Part shown: positions 1 through 11,292 of the stretch, piece by piece
How positions within the stretch are numbered: position 1 is the first letter of the stretch
How the letters are laid out: each line of letters starts with the position of its first letter
Source of the DNA: Synchiropus splendidus
Lineage: Eukaryota > Chordata > Actinopteri > Syngnathiformes > Callionymidae
Length of the DNA stretch: 64,000 nucleotides
NCBI RefSeq assembly: GCF_027744825.2
Contig: NC_071348.1
Location: 1,801,563-1,865,562, forward strand
Direction of reading: 5' to 3'
Notes under the pieces: model-generated
Told to the model about the DNA's origin: nothing
Database searches by the model: none
Seen by the model: the letters and a program-made list of their open reading frames with translations, nothing else
Position numbers and translations under genes: made by a program

Positions 1-425
1 AAGAAGAAACAGTAAAGACAATAATCGAATCGAAATAATCGAAACTCAGATCGGATCCAAATCAGTCTGATAACTGATGGACAAGCAAACATGTTTCAAA
101 TAATTATTTTACTCTATACATGCATATAGTTTTTTTTATATTCTTGAGCTGGCGTCTAAAGCTAATATAAACAGGAAATGACGTCAGGTGGACAATGAAA
201 GCGTTTTAACACATAAAAGCCCTTTTCGTTTTTTCTACATCAAAGATCGAGAAGGAAATAAATGGAAGCTTCCAATTATAGCAAATAATACTATATCAAA
301 ACAATTGGATGCTGGACCGGTTTAGACGTATTTCTATTCTAGCCTGGAGTGAGGGGACGGAGTGACGTCCGTGGAACTATTTGGCCAACAAATAAGGCAA
401 ACTAGTTGGTGGTTAAATGAATTAA
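1..425. other. Upstream region of the speriolin-family gene
   Basis: AT-rich non-coding sequence before the first ATG at 426. It presumably holds the promoter and 5' leader of the speriolin-family gene. I see no convincing ORF, RNA gene or repeat in it. Confidence 0.4.
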
Positions 426-1673
426 ATGGATAAAATCAATTTGGAGCAAACGCTGGCTACACTGGTGGCTAAAAATCAGCAACTGCAGCAGGAGAATGAT
501 CGCATGCAGAATTCAATGTTTAACTTGTTTAGAGAAAACTCCGAGCTCAAAGCCAGGATCCAGTGCAAAGACAGCTTGCGCAAGTCGATGGGTAACCGAT
601 CTCAAGTTTGACGTTAGTGACTCTACTGGCTAGGTTTTAGGACTGCAGTGGGTTCATGTCGAAAAGAAACTCACAAAGCCATTATTTAAAAACTGAATTT
701 GAGATTAAGTGAAGCCTCTTTTTAGAGTTAAGTTTGTCAATAATTAACAATAAGGTGTTTGGTCCAAACCTGGTTTGGTTAAACTAATAACCAGCTATAT
801 TGATCGACAGTTATTTCCGGTATTGAAACTTAAATTTGTTGAGATTTTAGCAATGGACTTGATCCCTGAATCCAAGGCGCAGTCAGATTTGTTTTCTGCT
901 CAATGCAAGGAAAGAACGTTTCCCTGCTGTGGCCGAGCAGCTGCAACGAAAGCCAGTTCAGACGCCACCTGAAGCAGAGCGCGTGTGAACAGCGCACCTC
1001 CTCTCCCATCGACATCCACTCTTTCGTCCTGTCCTACTCCATGCCCAGAGATCCCAGCGCCAAAGCCGAGAGCGAGTGTGACGCAGACGGGAGTGGCACA
1101 GGTGCGTCTGCTCTCAGCCACCTCTATAGTCCACCGAACTCCATGTCTCTTGCAGAGGAACACCGGCTGATCGGAGAAATTGCCTACCAGCTGGATCAGA
1201 GAATTCTGGGTGGCATCTTCCAAGGCCGCAAAAGGCGCTACGGCTACTCACTAATCAATATCGAGAACAAGATCAGAGAGGTGAGGCTCGTCTCTCGCTG
1301 AAGGCCTTCAGATGCAGGTGGTGATTTGCATCATGATTTGTGGCAGGTGAGCACCAACATCCTGACGGGGGTCGTGGATAAAGGTTACCAGCTTCACCTG
1401 ACTGTGCGCTACCATCACCTGATGAAGCAGCTGAGCCAGCTCGGCTACAAGACCTCCCTTCATCCGTCCTTCTCGGAGATCATCGTCAACACCTACGGCA
1501 TCCTGGTGGAGCAGCGCACCGAAGCCCAGCAGATAGAGCACAACGACCCGGTCTTCCTCAGGAAGTTCATCAAGAAGAACGCGCCGGAGAAGTTCCAGAA
1601 AGATCTGATCATCCTGCTCAACTGCCTTTGTTTCTTAGCCGAGAAGGATGGTTTGCCTCTGATGATGTGGTAG
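426..1673 (+). CDS. Speriolin-family protein (SPATC1/SPATC1L-like)
   Basis: Four exons give an in-frame protein of about 269 residues: 426-591, 910-1101, 1156-1280 and 1347-1673. The N-terminus is a short polar coiled coil (LEQTLATLVAKNQQLQQEN), as in speriolins. The C-terminal half carries the conserved speriolin domain, with GEIAYQLDQRIL, a YGYSLINIENKI segment, HPSFSEIIVNTYGIL and the LLNCLCFLAEKDG end. In mammals speriolin is a testis and centrosome protein; that role is known for the family and is not visible here. SPATC1 and SPATC1L cannot be told apart, so no symbol is given. The 54-bp second intron is a multiple of three and stays open if retained. An AATAAA at 1681 follows the stop by only a few bases. 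The first ATG is chosen because exon 1 joins exon 2 in phase. Confidence 0.82.
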
Positions 1674-2433
1674 AGCAGTAAATAAAGAATCCTCCAGAAC
1701 ATTCACATTAGATGAGCTACTCACTGGTGACCTTCACTCCGGGGTCAGATGGTTGGTGGGATGCTCACATGAAGGACCGTCCTGTGTCAGGACTGGATGG
1801 AACCCCTCCCGAAGGAGCACTCAAACCCCAAATATTCAAACACATATGCAGTTTATTTCAGTTGGATATTTACAAAATAAATATCATGTACGAAGGATTC
1901 TGTCTTCATTTTCAACGTACAAAAGTTTGAGGCGAAGGCGAAAGGCAGCTTGAGAGGAAACACGCCTCATGCCACTCGGATCCACAGATGTAGCCTTGAA
2001 GTACAGTGTGGAGGTCAAAGGTCAGTCCAGTGCATAGTTAGCTGTTAAACAGATCAGTGCAAAAGTTTCCAAAACAAATCCTTGAGGATCATGAGAAGGA
2101 ATGTTTTTCAAATTTCTAACTTTGACTTCTTCAAAATAAAGTGTCTCTTTATGACAATCAATAATTCAGAGCTCTACCTGTAGCTGTGACCGGGACTCTG
2201 CACTTAAGGCGATTGCACTTCAGGTCAGCATCCTCATCACCGCGCGTCAATAAATGGGGCTTTTTTTTGTTTATCAAACCAATGATCCGCTGACAATGAT
2301 GTAACACCTAACGCGTGATGCTTGAAGAATGACTCACAACAGAAATATAACTTAAATCAGAATAATACAGTAAGTGCGCTTCATATTGCTTCTTCTTCCT
2401 GGAGCTGTGGAGGTCTGCAGCGCCCTCTGCAGC
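1674..2433. other. 3' region between two convergent genes
   Basis: Contains the polyadenylation signal of the speriolin-family gene (AATAAA, 1681-1686). On the minus strand it holds the 3' UTR of fez2; TTTATT at 1852-1857 is a possible minus-strand signal. No coding sequence is supported. Confidence 0.45.
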
Positions 2434-5400
2434 TCACGTGGGGCACAGCACTGTAATGACACGACAGAGACGGATTAACGGGATTGAAAACGGAAGATAA
2501 AACGAAAACATAAAAACACAGGGAGAAGCAACGGGAGAAAGAAACGACTGACAAATACAAATTATGCAACATGTAAGTTAATAAATACAACTCCACAGCA
2601 GGTTGAAGCAGCACTTTAGAGGATTTAAAATAATGGTTTTCATTTGATTAGAAGAGTATATACAGCTAAATTAAAGCAAAAATAGGCATTGCATTGTGTT
2701 TTTTGCTGTGACATGATTTATTTGTTAATCCCTAATAAGTACTTTATGGAGTAGTCATTTAATGCTGCATTGTCAGTGTATAACATTGATTTGTTCTTCA
2801 TATTACAGCAGCCCAAACAGCAGAAAATAGCCCTGCAGTGCCACTGCAAGTGAGTGGAGGCGTCATTTTAGCCGTGTTGGATAACCACTAAAGCGCTAAT
2901 CTCATCTACTCTCTAATCTAATCTGGACGTGGCAGTGAATCACGGTGATCTTGACTGAACCATGCTGCACTGGAAAGGAAGGTGGAAGGAGCACTTCTTC
3001 CCACTGTGAGCACAAACACCACCACCACAGCACCGGTGTCACAAACCTGCGCGTCGGCGGTCACACCAGAGCTAGCGGGGGTCGCAGAGCACAGAGTCAT
3101 TTCAGTTAAGACTGGAGTGTGATTTCAGTTAAGACTCGAGCGCAGCGGTTAGAAAATCACCTTTGAGAATGTAGTCTGTCAGGAGACCAGGCACCTTGTC
3201 GCTGTCATCCCTCATCGCGTGGAGAACTAGGAGTCAAATGAGACTTCAGGTTGGTTTGCCGGGGGGCTGGCGGCAGCTGATACCTACTCTTGGTCAGGAT
3301 CTGCAGGTCCTCGAGAGACGGAGGGTGTCCTTTCTTCTCGTACGGGATAACCGTGGTCAAATACTGAGGACATCAGAGAGGACGCTGGCTGAATTAAACA
3401 CACTCAGGAGGAACAGAGGCAGGAAGAAGGAAGAGGGAACCTGTCTTTCACTGCAGGTGTTTCCGAAAGTTTGTCGAAAGCTGTTTTGAATAACAGAAGA
3501 TAATCCCTCCATACTGAAGCGCTGGAGAACAGCAGAGGAAGGTGAGGAGGAGATGAGCTGAAGAGAAGAGCTGAGCTCACTCACAGATCCATGAGTCTTC
3601 TCAGCCTGCGATGAGCTGGTGCCTCCTCCTTTCAGCTTCTTCTTCTTCTTCATCATCTCCCTGTGCTCCTTCTGTCGGTTCTGGATGTCGATGAGCGCGG
3701 AGATGAAGCTGTTCTTCACTTCCTTCTCAAAGTCCAGCTCGTCCCTGAGTGCCAGCTGCTGCACCAGCTCCTCGGAAAACCTCCGGATGGCCGCCTCCGT
3801 CTCCTCCAGACGCTCATTCAGCTCTGCCACGCTCAGCGTCTTCACCCCTGCAGAAGAGGAAACCAGGCTTTCTGTGGCATGAACCTCTTAATCTCAATCC
3901 CGCTTTCATCTCCAAACTGTCTAATCTGCTCAGTCATGCAATGTTCTGATTAAACTATTTTTATCATGTTTTTTTCACTGATATTAATGGCTGGTTTGAA
4001 GGTTCTGATGCTCAAGGGCTCTATGACGGTGACCACCAGAGCAAGCTATTTCCTTGTGGTGAAGACCTACGCTAAGGTTTTCAGGGGAGGATCCTTACCA
4101 GATGTTGATTCTAAGAGAAGAAAAGGTCAGAACCCTGTGGGGAAATACTCACTGTCCTGGAAGTCAGGGCTGAAGCTCAGCTGCTGCACGTCCATGGAGA
4201 ACATGGACAGGTCTGTCTGTGGGGGAAGCTGCTCCTCCGTCACCTCAGCAGAGTCCTGCATCATCTCCTCCAGCTCCTCGATCACCTTCAAACAACCCAG
4301 CCAGTGAGCACCAGCTCAGACCCTGGGAGGGAGAAACCGACCTGCTCTGCTGTGAACAGCGGCTCGTCCGACAGACTGGAGACGATGATGGAGTGCATGT
4401 CCAGCTGCTCCCGCAGCTCCTCGTCATCGGACTGATCGGCCTCGCCGTCGCTCGGTCTCTGGGCGGAAGATCAGAGCAGGGGGAGGGAAGCGCTTATAAC
4501 ACCGGCATATAATGAATATTTGAGAGATAAACTGATTAGATTTAGAAAAAGGAGGGTGCTGGGCCACTGGAAGTGGGGCAGCGGAGGAGGGAGGGGCGGC
4601 AACACTCACTGCTTTCTCCCGGAGGTTGAATGAGGTGATGTGAAGGGAGTGAGTCCGGGACTGCAACCAGTCCACGGGCATGACACGGCCGTAGTTGTTG
4701 GTCAGCTGGGTCCAGATCCTGCCAGGAAACCAGAGGGCAAGGGTCATCAGTGACACACTCACGGTGTCATCAGCTTTCCTCGACCAGCTTATCTCACCAG
4801 CGCAGCCATCGCTCGCGCTGTTGACCACACACTGAAGTGTAGTGGCCGAGCATCATGTTAGCATTGAAGAAGACCATAAATAACCACTGTATTCAATTGA
4901 CTCAGCTTGGTGTTGTTGGTCTCTAACACCACAGTGTGAGGCAGGTTATGTGCTGTACCAGGGCCCAAGGATGTCTATCATTATGGTGCACAACCACTCA
5001 CGCACACCCGCGCCACCGTATGGGAGGAAACTGGAGGTTAGATGACGACACTGATTGTCTGCCGGTGAAAGTCCACGCATGTCCAGCAACGGAATGAACC
5101 CTCCCAGGGCCGTGAAGCCGGTTAAAATGTGAATGTAATTCTGCTACTTTATCTATTGTACATGTAGTCTGGAATGTGGGTTCGATTATTCTAGTGCGCG
5201 TGTCGAGAGAAGCGAAAAGTTACCGTCAGTTCTGAGTGGAACTCGTTATTACCGTAGTGTACACTAATGTGCGCAGCAGCATATCAACCACCGCTTTCTT
5301 TTTAAACCATTTACGGCTGTTTTTCGGTCAAAGTGGCAGCCTTTATGCTCGCTTCCATAAAGGATCCGACTAGTGCGACTAGTGTGCATCGAGTGTTTCG

Positions 5401-5738
5401 GACACACATCCCGTCGTGGACCGGGACCCTGAAGGCCACGCCGACACTCACTCGTCTCCCTCCAGCAGCGACTCCTCCGCGGTCACCTGAACGCTGCTGT
5501 CCGGCTGAGCCTCGACGTTTTGGAAGCAAGTCGCCAACCTTTCGTCGAATTCAGTCGCCAGGTCCCCTAGAGGCGTGAAGTCCTGGTCCTCCGCTGAAGA
5601 ACAGTCTGCGAGCCTGGACCGTCCACCATCGTCCAGAAGAAGCGCGGCCGCCTCCGCGGACAGATGGCCTTTCAAATCCACGCTTAACACCCCCGCCGAC
5701 GGCCATTCCTGCTCCAAATGTGTCGCCGGTGCCGCCAT
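2434..5738 (-). CDS. fez2: Fasciculation and elongation protein zeta-2 (zygin 2)
   Basis: FEZ proteins are cytoplasmic coiled-coil adaptors for kinesin-1 cargo, involved in axon growth and autophagy regulation. The start is MAAPATHLEQEW (exon 1, 5738-5452). Next come an IWTQLTNNYGRVMPVDWLQ exon (4718-4610) and acidic exons near 4460-4155 with a FEZ-type VIEELEEMMQ. The coiled-coil exon is near 3849-3590 (SEELVQQLALRDELDFEKEV, KNSFISALIDIQNRQKEH). Then follow RFSMEGLSSVIQNSFRQTFG, YLTTVIPYEKKGHPPS and SDKVPGLLTDYILK. The final coding exon is only 17 nt (2450-2434) and encodes the family terminus VLCPT. The QLALRDEL, KKKKKLK and VIQN wording fits FEZ2 better than FEZ1. It is head-to-head with ubxn11, about 1 kb apart. 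Confidence 0.9.
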
Positions 5739-6784
5739 GGCCCGGCTCAGTCTAGGCGAACCGGGTCCGCGACAGAGCCTCGGCGGGACCGACAGGCCCG
5801 AGCATCCTCCTCGTCAACAGAAGATTCGCTCCCACCAGAAGAGGGCAGTGTTCCTCCGTTGACTGTATATTTCTATTTAATTTGGCTACAATCGACAACC
5901 AAATCATAAGAAATCTACGCTCACGGTAATATTTTCTTTAGTGTATAATGAAATATGTTATGAGAAAATTATTGCTTCACAATTAATAATGTAAAACAGC
6001 GCCCTCTGTAGACCAAGAGGCGAAACACATCACTGAAGGAAGCGTCTCGTTACTACTGGCAACCAATAAACGTGAGTAAACTGCGCGATCGATTTCAGAG
6101 ATCCAGCCTTAAGCCAGCACCAATTCAGTTTCAAAAAGGTAAGCAACAGCTCAAATATTCCACCTCCGGCTGCCACAATTCAATACTACATTGAATATAG
6201 AGTCCAATACGGGGTAAACATCTCACCTTTCCCCCAAATGTTGTCCCTTTATTGCTAATTATTATATTAAATCTCTCGCCTAAAGGAAGGTTTTTCTGAA
6301 ACACACAACGGAAGAATTTATCCTTACTCTAAACACCTTTCTTGACTGTCTTACTTGGGGAGTTAAAAAAGAACAGGGCCAGATAACAAACTAAGTCCCC
6401 TCGTAGATCATAAAGGCCAGTGTCAACAATAAAGACACATGAATGTTGTCCATTGTTACAGCTCTTAAGTTGGGTGCTTAAGTTGGCACAACAGTAGGAG
6501 GCCATGTGTAAGAGGCTGCCAGTAAATAGGTTGATTTAAACTCAGTGGCGGGTGATGCATCTAAAGTGTCTCACCAGCAAGAGATAGAAGTCGCTGCTTC
6601 CTAAACATGAGTTCAACCGTCTGCTGTGATGCAACATGTGATGGAAGAAAGGTGTAGAAGAGGCAGCTTGAAGCGTACGGTACACAAAGGTATACGATGG
6701 AAGGAAGTTGACTCTTAAATAAGATGGATGTTGATTAATTTCTGTTGATAGAAATAGGGTGTTGGAGAAGAAAACTGCTGAGTC
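5739..6784. promoter_or_regulatory. Intergenic divergent region between fez2 and ubxn11
   Basis: About 1.05 kb separates the opposed start codons of fez2 and ubxn11. The fez2 side is GC-rich and the rest is AT-rich. It must hold the promoters and leaders of both genes. I cannot point to a specific TATA box or operator. Confidence 0.4.
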
Positions 6785-9700
6785 ATGAGTTCCCCTCTGA
6801 CCATGCTGAAGAAGACGAAGCGCTCCCCGCTGCAGGGGACCCTGAGCGAGCCACGGTACGTCAACCAAAGTGCCAACGTGAGAGGATGGTGACAGTAACT
6901 GTTCTGATGTGCAGGTGCAGACCAAATGTTGCCTTCAGGAAAGACCCATCGTCAGGTAGGACCGCAGAACTCACAGAACACAGGTCACAGGTTCAAACTC
7001 ACCTCTCTCGCTGAAGCTTCAGAGTGTCAGTCAGATGATGGTCCTCAGAGTCCTCAGTGCACAGAAGCTGCCTCCACCACCTCAAACCCGTCCGGAGGTG
7101 AGTCCTGGAGTGGATGTCTTTTCTCCCGTCACGATCCTTCACATTGGCTCACCCTCTCACCAGATGCCCGGCAGAGCGACTTCGATCTGATGTCTGCCAT
7201 GATGCAGCAGGTGATCCTGCTGGAGAAGAGAGTGTGGAGCCAGGAGGAGGAGCTGCAGCGGAAGGTGGACACCAACATACACAAAGTCACACCTGAAAAT
7301 AACCTTCCCTTTCTGTCACTCCAAAGGACAGAAAGATTGCACTGCTGGAGGGAAAGCTGGCGGAATGGGAACAGTCAGGTGACCAGGCCAGACATGGACG
7401 TTCTGCTTTCTTCTACAGGTCAAAGTTCAGGGGTGATTCAGATAGACAGGCCTTTTGGCTCCGCTCTTTTTCATCATAACCATGAAGCAAAGAGAAGAGT
7501 CCTCAGCCAGGGACCTGGAGTGACCTCTGGATTGTCTCATTAATGGTCCACTACTCCCACCGCCGAGACTGCAGGTCCCATAATGCACTGCAACAGTTGT
7601 AGCCATTGTTGTTGTGTGCAGATGCTGCCCGTGAAGAAACCAACAAGGAAGACCTGGAGGAGAAGTGCCAGCGACTGCAGGATCAGGTCGCTCAGATGGA
7701 GGTATAGTCCTCGTGCTTCCAAGGTTGTCGGCCGAGGTGTGAATCTGCGTTCCGTTGGGCAGAGCGTTCTGAGCGAGTTTGGTCTGATCTGGCTGGGAGA
7801 GCCCCGAGACTCTGAGGTCAGCGTCGAGGTCAAGGACTTCTCCATGGACTTTGACCTGGTGTTGGAGCGAGTCAAGGAGCTGAACGTCCTGGCCGGGGAG
7901 GAGCAGACTTTTATACAACGCACCTCCACCGGGGCGCAGCTGGGGAGGGTCGACCCGGTTCCCCTCCGACTCTACAGCAATGGAATCATCATGTGCGACG
8001 GGCCCTTTCGCTCGTTCCAGGAGCCCAGCGCACAGGTTGTCTCCACGATCACGTGAGCGGGTGAGCGGGTGCTTCATGAGACCTCTCTGTGTCCGCAGTG
8101 GTGCATGCTGGACATCATGGAGGGCTACTTCCCCTCGGAGCTGCAGGAGCAGTTCCCAGACGGTGTTCCTTTTGAGGTGCGCGCCCCCCTTCTCTGTGGA
8201 GTCATGTGACTGACACGCTCTCTCCTCAGGTGTACGACCACAGAGAGGAAGAATTCAACCTGGACCCACTGTGGCTCAGGTTTCCTGGAGACGGACAGAC
8301 TGTACTTGGAGAGAGAGTTGAGTCCACGAAGCCAGCCTGCTGCCATTCACTCGGTTGGTCCTTTCATTCGCCACTCGCTGCCGGCCCTCTTCACATGTGC
8401 TTTTGCTCCGGCTCCCAGGAAGGAAGCCAAAGCTGAACTGGAACATCCTTCCTAAAGTGATGATCAGAGCTGGTGAGCTCTATGAAATCAGAGACTCCGT
8501 CACAGCAAGCCTGCTGGTACAGTTGCGCTATTGATCAGTGACTCCCTGCTGTTATCCGCGGGGCCGCGTCCTCACTTGGTCGTGAAAGCACATCCTTTCT
8601 TTCGTTCTTCAAGAGGACTGTCTTTATTTGTAGGGGCTTTCTGGAGCCTGCAGTGACTCTCTGATCCTGGTTGAAACGAAAGCACTGCAGTCTATGAAGG
8701 AGAGGTAATGTGACCGTTGTTCTGAAACCATGGTCTTTAAGCAATGCACAATGAACAACTAAAACATATGTATTTTTAATGAAGTGTAATAGTTGTGTAA
8801 ATGGTTTACAAAAATAGGCTTTAAGTAAGATGTAAAGAGGGAAATTGATGCCGTAATTCTGAAAGAAAAAGGTTTTATTTAACAACGTAGTAGATGTAGG
8901 ATTACAGTATATGGTAATAATAATTATTAATTTTAATGATATTCTTAAAATAGAAGCGAAGCAAACGTCAAAATGACAAAACATGCAAAATTTGCGGTTA
9001 AAATGAAAAGCCTTCACCGCTAGCTTATTAGCTATTAACCCAGGACACATAACTTTGATTTATTGAAGTAATTGTCTTTGTCCTGTACGTGTCATTTTGG
9101 GTTTCATGTCGTGGGCTTTTATTTTTGATACGAGTTAAAAAAAAAAAACGGACAGAAAATGTTTTAGTTTTAATTGGCTTAGCAGTTAGCACCTTAGCCT
9201 CAATGTTTTCTTTTAAACAGCTCATATAAACCAGATCAAATTGGAATTTTGTATGAGATGGAAAAATGACGAGCTCAAGTTCACATTTAAATTGTCCATG
9301 AACCGTAAAATATTTGCTATATATAAGAAGCCCAGACTCAAGCCCGACAGCCTCCTTGGCTGTTTGGGATTGAAGTGGCTCTGGACTAAATCTCCAGCAC
9401 ACTACAGGATGTAAACACTGATTAAAGTTCTGGTTTAGTGGCGGCTGCTTATCGAGATAAAGGAGATTATTTCATCCACTGCGCTGTAAAAATAGGTCAG
9501 CGTGGGCAGCAGCACTTTCTTGAGAAGTTTGTAGTTTTTATTCTCGTCTCTTGACAGGCTGCAGACCTCCACCTGCGAGCGCGCCGGCCCCGCCCTCGGT
9601 GAGGTCACTCTCAAGGTGAGGTCAGAGGATGGAGAGAACACGTACCTGCTGAAGATGAGCCTCTCAGAAACAGTGGCAGACATCCGGCGATATCTGGACC

Positions 9701-9933
9701 AGCATCGGTGAGACCCTGTCTTCCGAGGTTCTCCCTCCAAATTCACACAGTTGTTTCTCTGCAGGGGGGAGGGAGCTCAGAAGTATGACATCATCAGTGC
9801 CAACCCACGCTGCTGTTATGACGACTCCTGGACGCTGCAGTCAAGTGGGCTGACCAGAAACTTGACCCTGATTCTGAGGAGGAGGACCTCACCAGCTGGA
9901 CCCAAACAGAAGCGGCGGGGGGGGCTCATGTGA
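6785..9933 (+). CDS. ubxn11: UBX domain-containing protein 11 (socius-like)
   Basis: UBX proteins are p97/VCP cofactors; mammalian UBXN11 also binds Rnd GTPases. The start MSSPLTMLKKTKRSPL matches the family start MSSPL. A coiled-coil segment follows (MMQQVILLEKRVWSQEEELQ near 7198-7263, then KIALLEGKLAEWEQ). A leader exon with FGLIWLGEP lies near 7780. The SEP domain (about 7957-8320) contains YSNGIIMCDGPFRSF, CMLDIMEGYFPSELQEQFPD and DPLWLRFPGDGQTV. An exon at about 8420-8512 encodes LNWNILPKVMIRAGELYEIR. After an intron of about 1 kb come the UBX-domain exons near 9559-9708 (LKVRSEDGENTYLLKMSLSE) and 9764-9933, ending in a basic tail. It converges with cep85. Confidence 0.88.
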
Positions 9934-11292
9934 CGGACAGTCATCAGTCCTGGCCCAGTAAAGGCTCACGATCACTCTGTCTGGCGTCACTTGAAAATGG
10001 GTCATGCATTTGACTTCAACTACTAATCCACTGCAGGGATCTCCCACTCTCTGGCCTCGCCCCACCGGCAGGACGGAGGGAAGGAGAGCCTCCTGAGAAG
10101 AACCAAGCCTCATGACCAGAACCGGAGCACAAACCCGTTCAAAACAAGTCAAAGTTGAAAATCTTTATTTCTAAAATATGCAAAAACGACAAAGTATGAA
10201 AATATAAACATCTTTTCCCTTTTGCAAAACATTTGAGATGGTAAGGCATGCGAGCTGGACGTTCCAAAAGAGGTGTTGTGCTCGTTCACAGGTCCCGTGA
10301 AATGAAAGTTGCGGTACAAAAGACAGTCTTGCATATTTTGCCACAGGCGGAATCCCTTGCTTCAACTGTGGAGAGTCCAGGTTTCCCCACGTGGCTTCAT
10401 TTGCATACAGAGGAAATCAATTCTGCCGAACACCAACATGACTTCAGGGGGACCAGCCGACCCCTCCGTCATCCAACCACACCCCATAGGACCTTCAGAC
10501 ACTCACAGAAGTATTACAGAAATATGTTATAGAACACTTTTCGTTGTCAATGCAAACAAAAATAAATAATACTGTCGGTCAAATTGTTAAAGCCAATCAG
10601 CCATTACAAACCTGAAACATACAGAACATAGCGAGTCACTGTCTGACTGGGAAGCTGCGATAGGCCCTGCGTTTCCTACATTCAGAGTCAGGGAATGTCT
10701 CGGCTATTCTACCGGGCCGACGCGCTGAGAGACGTGTTCCGGAGGAGGCCGGCGCTCGCGGCCCTCAGAGGTTGCAGCGAATGGTGAGACGAAGGCACAA
10801 GTTGGTGTCGGGAGCAGGAAGACGCACTCAGACATTCACGCTGGCCGAGATTCTTTGGTTAGGGCTGTGCAAGAGCACTGGTTTGGTTTCCAAATCCTCC
10901 CTCCGGCCAGTCTAAACCCTATGGTACACTTTTCCACCATTTCAAATAATGGCGCAACAAAGGTCCTTAAATACTTCAGTTGATTGTCAACCACTTCTCA
11001 AAAAAAAAACTCCCCTGAGGAGGGAAGTCTGAATAAATTAAGCACAAGGGTCACAAAGGTCTAAGACTGTTTGGTAAAAGATCACAGGTCATCACTGTCG
11101 AACACAATCTGGAGGATCAAGTAATGGAGGTTGCTTTCGGTTAGCCCTTGGACTGAAATAGACCAACTCACCAGGGGACGGGGAGCTAGAGGAGGGAGAA
11201 CCACTTGGGCTTTCCTTTGTCCTCCTTTTAAGAAAATTAAAATCCAGTCCTGACATTCATTAAAGAGGCTTGAGAGAGATTCTTAAAGGGTC
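9934..11292. other. 3' UTRs of convergent ubxn11 and cep85
   Basis: About 1.36 kb without a gene. TTTATT at 10164-10169 reads as AATAAA on the minus strand and would end a cep85 3' UTR of about 1.1 kb. The remainder belongs to the ubxn11 3' end. ORFs here have no family resemblance. Confidence 0.45.

Noticed and set aside
7427..8077. 216-codon minus-strand ORF
   Set aside because: Antisense shadow of ubxn11 exons that have clear family matches on the plus strand.
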